A stretch of 32,250 bases of DNA from Candidatus Heimdallarchaeota archaeon. Its GTDB lineage: Archaea > Asgardarchaeota > Heimdallarchaeia > Heimdallarchaeales > Heimdallarchaeaceae. Positions 17,215 through 24,607 of the stretch are shown piece by piece. The stretch lies in contig BPTK01000020.1 of assembly GCA_023705905.1 (NCBI GenBank), positions 1 to 32,250 on the forward strand, written 5' to 3'. The notes under the pieces are model-generated. The model saw only the letters and a list, made by a program, of their open reading frames with translations. It was not told the origin of the DNA and ran no database searches. Numbering within the stretch: the stretch's first letter is position 1; every line of letters begins with the position of its first letter. A program made the translations under genes and the position numbers.

Positions 17215-17457
17215 TTAGTCGTCTTTAGGTAGGGCCTTGAATATGTAGAATAGGATGCATATCACTAAAACGAAACCTATCACACCAGCAATTTTTGTCC
17301 ATAATTCGGTAGTGTTGTTTATGTGGCTTTTTGCTTCACTGGATTCAACGATGTCAAGATCTTTCAAATATGCCATAAAAATGTACCCTATGGCGAGTGT
17401 GGCGACTATTACGAGAATTGTAGTGATCGTTGCAACTTTTATTCCCGCCACAAGCAT
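17215..17457 (-). CDS. 80-aa two-TM protein; candidate membrane capsid/structural protein
   Basis: MLVAGIKVATITTILVIVATLAIGYIFMAYL...IAGVIGFVLVICILFYIFKALPKDD. Confidence 0.7.
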   Translation of the reverse strand: MLVAGIKVATITTILVIVATLAIGYIFMAYLKDLDIVESSEAKSHINNTTELWTKIAGVIGFVLVICILFYIFKALPKDD

Positions 17458-17608
17458 CTACTCTTGAGACTATAGGAAAATTATAACGAACTTTGCAAAC
17501 TTGGTTATCCATTTTCGGTTTTTCACCTCCTACAGTTTTTAATAACCATGATAGAAGAACCAGTTGAAGTTTATATGTATTTGAGATTAAATAATTTTCA
17601 ACAGAAGG

Positions 17609-17660
17609 CAGTATATACTGAGATGATTAATTATTTTTCAGTATATAATTATTATATACT
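17609..17660. promoter_or_regulatory. Operator-like palindromes upstream of the 80-aa gene
   Basis: CAGTATATACTG (17609-17620) and AGTATATAAT-T-ATTATATACT (17640-17660). Confidence 0.6.
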
Positions 17661-17687
17661 CCATCTGTTGTCACCGCCCCTAAGGTT

Positions 17688-17873
17688 TTATTCTATTTTA
17701 GGATCTAATATTCCTCTATGTTTATTCCAATATTCTTTAAACTCAGGCGTTGCCGTTATACTCGTAAGTCTATCATATTGTAATCCACATTTCTCACAAT
17801 AGTAATTGTTGAAAGCACCAGCTTTATGTATAGCTCCTTTGCAAACAATACAAGTTCCCAATTTTCCTCTCAT
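17688..17873 (-). CDS. Zn-ribbon protein, 61 aa
   Basis: CIVCKGAIHKAGAFNNYYCEKCGLQYD. Confidence 0.75.
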   Translation of the reverse strand: MRGKLGTCIVCKGAIHKAGAFNNYYCEKCGLQYDRLTSITATPEFKEYWNKHRGILDPKIE

Positions 17874-17893
17874 ACGACTCCTAGATTAGATCC

Positions 17894-18088
17894 TTACATT
17901 TTATCAAGATTATTAGCCCACCTCTGCAGGAACTTAAGCAGACCTCCTGATTGTTTTTTGTTACGTTCTTTCTTTTCATCCTTGAGTGCCTTGATTTCTT
18001 TTTTTAGATTTACCTTTTGTTCTGCAGTTTCCTTTTCCTCTTTGAGTTCTTTGAGTTCTTTTTTCAATTCTTCAATATCAGACATCAT
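17894..18088 (-). CDS. Coiled-coil protein, paralogue of 9812..10030
   Basis: MSDIEELKKELKELKEEKE...LLKFLQRWANNLDKM. Confidence 0.75.
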   Translation of the reverse strand: MMSDIEELKKELKELKEEKETAEQKVNLKKEIKALKDEKKERNKKQSGGLLKFLQRWANNLDKM

Positions 18089-18242
18089 CTTTCACGATTC
18101 CTTTTCTACATAAATCATTTACAACTTTTGATATAGTAGTTTCGGTATCTGTCGAATCTTCTATCTCACCAACTCTCTTTATTATTTTATCCCATATATC
18201 TTTATCAAAGACAATTGATCTTACTGCTACTTCTTCCTTCAT
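18078..18242 (-). CDS. 54-aa RHH-like protein (not in ORF track)
   Basis: MKEEVAVRSIVFDKDIWDKIIKRVGEIEDSTDTETTISKVVNDLCRKGIVKDDV*; ATGA overlap with the stop at 18239. Confidence 0.65.
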   Translation of the reverse strand: MKEEVAVRSIVFDKDIWDKIIKRVGEIEDSTDTETTISKVVNDLCRKGIVKDDV

Positions 18243-18628
18243 GCGACAACCTTAGGTTTTTTCAACCATCTTATTAATTTATAAAACGGATAATTCAAGA
18301 TATGAATATGAGAATTATTCTCAATCCAGATCCTTTCTGCTCTAGCTTTCATTAACTTTCTTTCTGATCTGTTTAATTTCATTTTCACGTGTCCTACACC
18401 TGCCTTATGATTTTTCTTCAGACAAAAAACCTCAATAACTTTACTGCCTATATATGGCATTGATATAACGCCCAGTGTTGCCACTATCATTCCAGTTACC
18501 CACTGTTCTTCTGCTATATAACAGCCATAAACAAAAATCATCATTCCAATAAAACAAAATAATGACATACTAAATATCATTATAATGAGTTTTTTTGTTC
18601 CTATTCTGTCTTTTTCAACTTCAGTCAT
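18239..18628 (-). CDS. 129-aa two-TM protein
   Basis: Two N-terminal hydrophobic segments, basic C-terminal half. Confidence 0.7.
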   Translation of the reverse strand: MTEVEKDRIGTKKLIIMIFSMSLFCFIGMMIFVYGCYIAEEQWVTGMIVATLGVISMPYIGSKVIEVFCLKKNHKAGVGHVKMKLNRSERKLMKARAERIWIENNSHIHILNYPFYKLIRWLKKPKVVA

Positions 18629-18648
18629 TTTCGCGCCCTCAGGGTTTT

Positions 18649-18780
18649 CTAAAATAATGATCCTTTATAATGATTTATTAACACTAAAGCCGTCAGAACT
18701 ACCAAAGTAAGAGTGGTCCAACCAGTTATTGCAAGGAATTTCCAAGTTTTTCTATCTATTAGTTCTTCAGTTTTTTTCAT
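18649..18780 (-). CDS. 43-aa single-TM protein (not in ORF track)
   Basis: MKKTEELIDRKTWKFLAITGWTTLTLVVLTALVLINHYKGSLF*; ATGA overlap with the stop at 18777. Confidence 0.65.
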   Translation of the reverse strand: MKKTEELIDRKTWKFLAITGWTTLTLVVLTALVLINHYKGSLF

Positions 18781-18890
18781 TTTTTAACACCTGCCTTATA
18801 TGGTCTCTGACATCGAGGACACTTAGTGGGTCTCTTTCGTGACCTGCGAAACCAAACATGGCCACATTCGATGCACTTCTCTTCTATCAT
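18777..18890 (-). CDS. 37-aa Zn-ribbon protein, probably leaderless
   Basis: MIEEKCIECGHVWFRRSRKRPTKCPRCQRPYKAGVKK; TATA-like box about 27 nt upstream of the start. Confidence 0.6.
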   Translation of the reverse strand: MIEEKCIECGHVWFRRSRKRPTKCPRCQRPYKAGVKK

Positions 18891-18892
18891 AA

Positions 18893-18910
18893 GTATACGT
18901 ATACGTATAC
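18893..18910. promoter_or_regulatory. 18-bp perfect palindrome, operator-like
   Basis: GTATACGTATACGTATAC between TATA-like GCATATAAAA (18912-18921) and the start codon at 18890. Confidence 0.65.
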
Positions 18911-18930
18911 CGCATATAAAACTATCGATT

Positions 18931-19269
18931 TCACTTTTCCTTGATGCCGAAATGCTTGATGATTGCTTCAAGCATCACCTTATTTTTGTTTACCTTCTCC
19001 TTTAATTTCACAAGTTCAGGGTTCTTATTGAACGTATAGACCTGTGAAGAAGGAAGAATAAATTTTGTATCAATAAAAACAATACCGGTTATACCTATAA
19101 CTATTATTATCGCCCAATAATACCATTCAAACCCCATAGGTGATTGTATGATGTACAAATAAAATATCATTACAAAATTCACTATCGCTATATATGAAGC
19201 TAATCTCATCTGCCAGACCTTCAACTTACCCGCCATGATACTTGCTTTCTTCAATCTATGTTTCATCAT
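18931..19269 (-). CDS. 112-aa protein with TM hairpin
   Basis: Two hydrophobic segments and a helical tail. Confidence 0.7.
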   Translation of the reverse strand: MMKHRLKKASIMAGKLKVWQMRLASYIAIVNFVMIFYLYIIQSPMGFEWYYWAIIIVIGITGIVFIDTKFILPSSQVYTFNKNPELVKLKEKVNKNKVMLEAIIKHFGIKEK

Positions 19270-19280
19270 AAAAAATCCAC

Positions 19281-20630
19281 CTATTTTTCCTTTTGATATA
19301 TATAAAAATTTGCATGCAATTCATATCTGTTTTTGATTTCCTTTATCAAATCCCATTCTGGCAGATTGTTTTCTATCCATCTTGTAAATTGTCTATGCTT
19401 CACATGATTTCTTTGTTTAGTATTCATATTAGAAGAATAAATAATTACAAAATTATTAGATAATGAAAATACCCGCTTCATATAGAGATTAAATATTTCA
19501 TCCTCAACAAGATGATAAATCACATCTAACGATAAAGTAAGATCTGCTGTTATAGATTTGTTGTCTTCAAAGTATTTTGGTTCATACAAAGAGAAACTCT
19601 TTGTTTTGTCATTCTTAAAATGGTTCATGCACAATTCTAGTGCAGTATTTGAAACATCCAAACCAATATAATTTGGAAAAACAAGTAAGGATAATTGGTT
19701 GCCATCGCCACAACCGAGTTCTATAACTGAATTAATTTCATTATTTTCTACAAATGAATTTATAATTTCAGCTTTGAATTTAGCAAATTTACCTTGTGAA
19801 CCCGCTCCAGAATTACCGCCATCGCTATATCTTTTTTCCCAATATCTGGACGACCCGTGGAAAAAGAAATTTCTTACCAATCCTGTTTTTATGATGAGAG
19901 TTACCGCATACAAAATTAGAAAATATAAAAGAATTATAAATAATCCGATTCCTCTAACATTATTATTGATGACCCCCAAAACTATGTCAATTATGGTAAA
20001 TGCTGTGATTCCCACACAAATATAGAGTGCGTCTCCATAGCTCCCTATTTTACTTCTTTGTAATCTCTCACCCTTTGTTTTATTCACATTGAGAATTTTA
20101 CCTATAAAAATGAATATCCCACGATTCCCTGATGGTTTTTTTAATAAATTATAAAGTTGCCGTCTTATTCCATGTAACGTCCACGTCCCAAACCATAAGA
20201 TAGCCGTTAGCACCCCAATAATTATTGGAAGGAAATGTTCCCCTGACCGGATTGATATCCCTATACCTACAGCTGGAAAAAGCATATGTGGAACAACTCT
20301 TATATTAAGCCAATCCAAAGTGCCACCTATCCCTTTAGGGGTACATCTATATCTTGCAATCTTACCATCACAGTAATCACATATAAACCAAAAGTTCAAA
20401 AAAAAGACAGCGATGAGAAGAGAAATATTACTACCATATGCAAAAAAAATGGCTGAAAGTCCGCCAAACACTATTCCAGCTGATGAAACTTGATTTGCAG
20501 TAATTCTAGTGTATAATAATATCTTTGCAAGATAGAGCGCTATCTCATCATAAAGACGAAGGACATATGAAAGCTTTTTCGCCTTCTCTTTTGCACATAA
20601 CTTTCTTAGTTCCTCTATCTTTTCAACCAT
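19281..20630 (-). CDS. Fusion: N-terminal CDP-alcohol phosphatidyltransferase-like membrane domain + C-terminal SAM methyltransferase
   Basis: DYCDGKIARYRCTPKGIGGTLDWLNI (CDP-OH-P-like motif) and YWEKRYSDGGNSGAGSQGKFAKFK...VIELGCGDGNQLS (class I MTase). Confidence 0.85.
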   Translation of the reverse strand: MVEKIEELRKLCAKEKAKKLSYVLRLYDEIALYLAKILLYTRITANQVSSAGIVFGGLSAIFFAYGSNISLLIAVFFLNFWFICDYCDGKIARYRCTPKGIGGTLDWLNIRVVPHMLFPAVGIGISIRSGEHFLPIIIGVLTAILWFGTWTLHGIRRQLYNLLKKPSGNRGIFIFIGKILNVNKTKGERLQRSKIGSYGDALYICVGITAFTIIDIVLGVINNNVRGIGLFIILLYFLILYAVTLIIKTGLVRNFFFHGSSRYWEKRYSDGGNSGAGSQGKFAKFKAEIINSFVENNEINSVIELGCGDGNQLSLLVFPNYIGLDVSNTALELCMNHFKNDKTKSFSLYEPKYFEDNKSITADLTLSLDVIYHLVEDEIFNLYMKRVFSLSNNFVIIYSSNMNTKQRNHVKHRQFTRWIENNLPEWDLIKEIKNRYELHANFYIYQKEK

Positions 20631-20641
20631 ACATCAGCTCT

Positions 20642-21205
20642 TCATTTTTCAAGTCTATAAATTATCACCTCAGTATAGACTGTTTGATTCATAGGAAGCG
20701 CAATCCATCTATGTGAAAGAGGAGGAAAACGAACATATGTTCCGACAATTTTTACAATCCTTAACTTACAAATCCTTACAAGATTACGCATATTGGTTTT
20801 TCTAAAACAGTGAATGTGAGTTATTTCCTCACCAATGCCATTGAAAAAATCGCCATACAAAATTCTATTATTACTAGGAGTAGATATTATTATTCTTCCC
20901 TTCTCCGATAGAACTTCTCTGCACTCCATTAGTAATGTTTTAAAGTGTTCGATATGCTCAATAAACTCATTTAGAAAAACAACATCAAATTTTTTATCGG
21001 AAACTTCCCTCGGCAGACCATTCTCCAAGTCATGTGTTATATCCCCTCCTTCGACATCAATACCTGTATATTCAACATCTTTTGGTAGCAATGTTTTTAT
21101 TATCTTATCCTTGCCACACCCTAAGTCTAAAACTGTTTCACCATTGGAAACATTACCAACAGATATAGTTTTGTTAATTCTATATTTAATTCCTTTGTTT
21201 TTCAT
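20642..21205 (-). CDS. Class I SAM-dependent methyltransferase
   Basis: GETVLDLGCGKDKIIKTLLPKDVEYTGIDVEGGD; LNEFIEHIEH. Confidence 0.85.
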   Translation of the reverse strand: MKNKGIKYRINKTISVGNVSNGETVLDLGCGKDKIIKTLLPKDVEYTGIDVEGGDITHDLENGLPREVSDKKFDVVFLNEFIEHIEHFKTLLMECREVLSEKGRIIISTPSNNRILYGDFFNGIGEEITHIHCFRKTNMRNLVRICKLRIVKIVGTYVRFPPLSHRWIALPMNQTVYTEVIIYRLEK

Positions 21206-22206
21206 GACATCAAAACATTTATAATTTTATAAATTGACATCGCTCTCGCCTCTATTGGAAAGTCAACTATTCTTTTTCTTGCTTTTCCCCTTAATTCTTC
21301 CGGAGCATTTAGAGCTTTTTTTATCGCCTCAGCTGTTTTCTCCTCGTCGCCGTATACAGTATAAAAACCTGCATTCCCAACAAACTCAGGCATCCCACTT
21401 CTTTCTTTTGTCACGACTGGAATGCAACCACACGCCATCCCTTCAGCAGGCGTAAGCCCAAAGGCTTCGTAGTAGGATAGCTGACATATTACTTTTGCTT
21501 TCTGATACCACTTCAATAAATCTTTATCAGAAACAAAACCAGTAAATTTGACATTTGGTGGAGCAATAGATTTTAAGTGTTCAATTGAACCATCGATAAA
21601 TTTGCCTATAACAACAAAACGAGCCTCGGGAATATATTTGGCAGATTTCACAAAGGTTTCAATTCCTTTTCTTTTTAGATTTGACCATTTAATCCCCCCT
21701 ACCGTTATTACGAGATTGCCTTCTTTTTCTCCAGATGGCTTAAACTTTTTGATATTAACACCGTTATAAACAAGTTTTAACTGTTTTGGCGTTACTTTTT
21801 CTAAAACCTCATTCTTGGTAAACTTGGAAACAGGTAAAACAACGTCAGCATTTTTTAATACAAATTTTGCAGGTATTTTCTCCTTCAAATTCGTAAAAGC
21901 TCCATAACCAATTTTGGGTTCATTTGCACAATCATATCCCCCTGCTACCACAATAGATTTTTTCCTAAATAATCTACCAAACAATACTGGAAAGAACGAA
22001 TCCCAACTTGCAAACCAACAAAAAACAACATCACTCCATTTCACTAAGAAAAATGTTTTAAACAAAAATATGGGAAAGGATATGGAAGACAGGGAGATAG
22101 GTCTAACATCGAACTCTTTTTGAAGGCACTTATAATCGGTTTCCACGAAAGACTGTTTTCTGTTGCCTATAAAAAGAAGTTTTGTTTTTTCTTTCATCAA
22201 AATCAT
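21202..22206 (-). CDS. Glycosyltransferase family 4-like
   Basis: YYEAFGLTPAEGMACGCIPVVTKERSGMPEFVG: ExFGxxxxE-type motif. Confidence 0.88.
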   Translation of the reverse strand: MILMKEKTKLLFIGNRKQSFVETDYKCLQKEFDVRPISLSSISFPIFLFKTFFLVKWSDVVFCWFASWDSFFPVLFGRLFRKKSIVVAGGYDCANEPKIGYGAFTNLKEKIPAKFVLKNADVVLPVSKFTKNEVLEKVTPKQLKLVYNGVNIKKFKPSGEKEGNLVITVGGIKWSNLKRKGIETFVKSAKYIPEARFVVIGKFIDGSIEHLKSIAPPNVKFTGFVSDKDLLKWYQKAKVICQLSYYEAFGLTPAEGMACGCIPVVTKERSGMPEFVGNAGFYTVYGDEEKTAEAIKKALNAPEELRGKARKRIVDFPIEARAMSIYKIINVLMS

Positions 22207-23345
22207 CTCTCAATCGTTTCATACAACTCTATCAGTTTCCCCCCTTGTTTTTCCCAGTTGTATTTTTTTAATGCAGCATCTAAACCATTTTTCCCCAGTT
22301 TTTCACATAGTTGCGGGTCATCTCTTAATTTTATCATTGCTTCTTTAATCGCATTAAGATTGTAATCTACTACTAACCCACACTGTAACTCTTCAGTCGT
22401 ATCCCCTGAGTAAGTGTTCTTGGTGCAAATAATCGGTCTTCCACAAGTCATGGCATCAAACTGCTTGTTTGTAGTGGCAATTTTATTCAATGTTGCAGAG
22501 GGGTCAAGAGGACATAACACAACATTGGATTTACATGTTTCAGGAACAACGCGATTAAAGGTTATTTGGCCCAAAAACTCAACATTTTCATATTTGGCAG
22601 ATGTCTTTTCTACTTCATGATAAAGTTTTATGTTCTCTTTTTTACCTGCAAGTACAAATCTAATGTTTTTTGTTTTACCCAATACGTCAATGATTTCTGG
22701 GAGAAATCTTTTTTTAGATAAGTTAGTGACAAAAGAAGCTGTAAAAATTTTGTTTTTTGGTGGATTATAACTCTCCGAAACCAAATCATTACAATTCATC
22801 ACAATAGTAATAGGTACGTTAATTATTTTTTTAAAATACTTTTTAAATGGTTCATTAACAGTTATCACGTGATCTACATTTTTAACCAATTTTTTTTCCA
22901 TTCTAAACACAAAGTTTATAACAAACTGAGGTACATCTTCTTCAATCATATAGCCAAAGATTTCATGGGCATCATAAACAAGTTTACATCCGAGTTTTTT
23001 CTTTAACCGTACACCAGTCTGCAATGTATCTAAATCATGGCAATGGACCACATCAAAATCAAAACCATCTTTGTATAACTTTATTCCCATTCTGTATGAC
23101 TTTTTCCACCACAGAAGATTCCTAAAAAGATTATTTGGTAACGCCCTCATCAAGAAACCATTATGTAATCTAATGAGTTTTATCCCATCGACAACATCTC
23201 TTGATGCATACTCATGTCTACGATCCCAAACAATAACGGCGACCTCATGTCCAGCATCAACTAAAGTTTTTGCTTCTTTATGAACACGAGGATCAACCAT
23301 AAATGGATTGGAAAGAATCATTAGAACCTTCATTTTTTCATCCAA
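22203..23345 (-). CDS. Glycosyltransferase family 4-like
   Basis: MKVLMILSNPFMVDPRVHKEAKTLVDAGHEVAVI; ATNKQFDAMTCGRPIICTKNTYSG. Confidence 0.85.
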   Translation of the reverse strand: MDEKMKVLMILSNPFMVDPRVHKEAKTLVDAGHEVAVIVWDRRHEYASRDVVDGIKLIRLHNGFLMRALPNNLFRNLLWWKKSYRMGIKLYKDGFDFDVVHCHDLDTLQTGVRLKKKLGCKLVYDAHEIFGYMIEEDVPQFVINFVFRMEKKLVKNVDHVITVNEPFKKYFKKIINVPITIVMNCNDLVSESYNPPKNKIFTASFVTNLSKKRFLPEIIDVLGKTKNIRFVLAGKKENIKLYHEVEKTSAKYENVEFLGQITFNRVVPETCKSNVVLCPLDPSATLNKIATTNKQFDAMTCGRPIICTKNTYSGDTTEELQCGLVVDYNLNAIKEAMIKLRDDPQLCEKLGKNGLDAALKKYNWEKQGGKLIELYETIER

Positions 23346-23357
23346 ATTCCTCTCTCA

Positions 23358-23516
23358 TCACTTTCCAGTATCAATCATTAAAAGTTTTTTATCGAGATAA
23401 TCTCTCAATGCATTACGTATAATAGTGCTTCTGGTTTCAAACTCTACTGATGCTATCTTATCTATTTTTTTCAAGGTGGTTTCTGGTATCTTCAATTCAA
23501 CCCTTACGGTTTTCAT
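23358..23516 (-). CDS. 52-aa RHH/CopG-like protein (not in ORF track)
   Basis: MKTVRVELKIPETTLKKIDKIASVEFETRSTIIRNALRDYLDKKLLMIDTGK*: canonical RHH pattern. Confidence 0.8.
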   Translation of the reverse strand: MKTVRVELKIPETTLKKIDKIASVEFETRSTIIRNALRDYLDKKLLMIDTGK

Positions 23517-23548
23517 ACGGTTTCATAACGGTACTTTGTTAATATACT

Positions 23549-23830
23549 TTACTTAATTTTAAATTTATAATCTCCACCACGGATAAATTCGTAGCCAAGC
23601 GGGATACATACAACGTTCTTCACAAACGGCCGTTCCACGTAGCACGGTGATGTCACTAGCAACCTACCCCCTTGCCTCTCTTTCAGCGTCAGACGAGACA
23701 ATAGACGCGCTGACGGTGAATCCTGCATCAGTGCGTAACCATACTTCTCCAAATCATCTAGAACCTGCTTAAGATTCTGTTTCATATATCTTGGCGTTGA
23801 AAGAGTGATCACTGAAGTGAAATCATTCAT
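23549..23830 (-). CDS. Hypothetical protein, 93 aa
   Basis: Overlaps the upstream gene. Confidence 0.65.
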   Translation of the reverse strand: MNDFTSVITLSTPRYMKQNLKQVLDDLEKYGYALMQDSPSARLLSRLTLKERQGGRLLVTSPCYVERPFVKNVVCIPLGYEFIRGGDYKFKIK

Positions 23831-24326
23831 TGTGTTTTCTCCTTTTCTTCTGCATTATGAGAGCACCGACAATGCCACCCAAAACACCACCCGCTACACC
23901 CATAGATAAACCCATATCAAGAGGAGCATCACCAAGACAATCTTCAGGGGAAATTGCAGTAGTGAAATTATAAATCGGGCTTGTAACATTAAGACTTGTG
24001 TCTTCATAATTCTCAGAATAAACATACCAATAATAAGTCGTATTGAACTGAGTCATATTCTGGCAGGTATGAACATAATGAGTTGAGTTTGTCACATTGA
24101 TATATGAATCCAACAATGTAAACACAGTCATATTTTCACTATAATAAAAAGTTATATTAGCATGTCCTGTGCTTACTTCCATATCTATACCTAAAACGAT
24201 ACAAGGGCATATTCCTATTGAGTTATTTGTTGGATATTCTGAGGTGAGAATAGGTATAGCTGAGGCACTTGAAACTAGGGCTGCAGCTATCGTTATAACA
24301 ACAATCACCATTTTTCTTATGATCAT
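23823..24326 (-). CDS. Secreted/surface Ig-like protein with C-terminal TM
   Basis: Signal peptide, TSEYPTNNSIGICPC...TTYYWYVYSEN, C-terminal GxxxG-rich TM, many sequons. Confidence 0.8.
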   Translation of the reverse strand: MIIRKMVIVVITIAAALVSSASAIPILTSEYPTNNSIGICPCIVLGIDMEVSTGHANITFYYSENMTVFTLLDSYINVTNSTHYVHTCQNMTQFNTTYYWYVYSENYEDTSLNVTSPIYNFTTAISPEDCLGDAPLDMGLSMGVAGGVLGGIVGALIMQKKRRKHNE

Positions 24327-24607
24327 GTCTCAGGTCCTTCCTCTTCAGGCATCGCTTGAAACTTGTAGATTATCGTCAGAAATCCACACAGAGATCCAAT
24401 CAAGATGAACAACACCCTTGCAGCATCATCACTGAATACCCCTATAGATGCAGAAGAGTATGGAATCTGAATCATCATACTCAAACCAGCAAGGGCGAAA
24501 AATAAGAAAGAATCAAAAGCGAAAAAAGGATAAGACTCCCACGCGAAACCCAGCAGCATAATGATGAATGCAAAGACAATTATCAACAGATATATTTGTA
24601 ACAACAT
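24323..24607 (-). CDS. 94-aa multi-TM protein
   Basis: Hydrophobic segments; overlapping neighbours. Confidence 0.75.
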   Translation of the reverse strand: MLLQIYLLIIVFAFIIMLLGFAWESYPFFAFDSFLFFALAGLSMMIQIPYSSASIGVFSDDAARVLFILIGSLCGFLTIIYKFQAMPEEEGPET

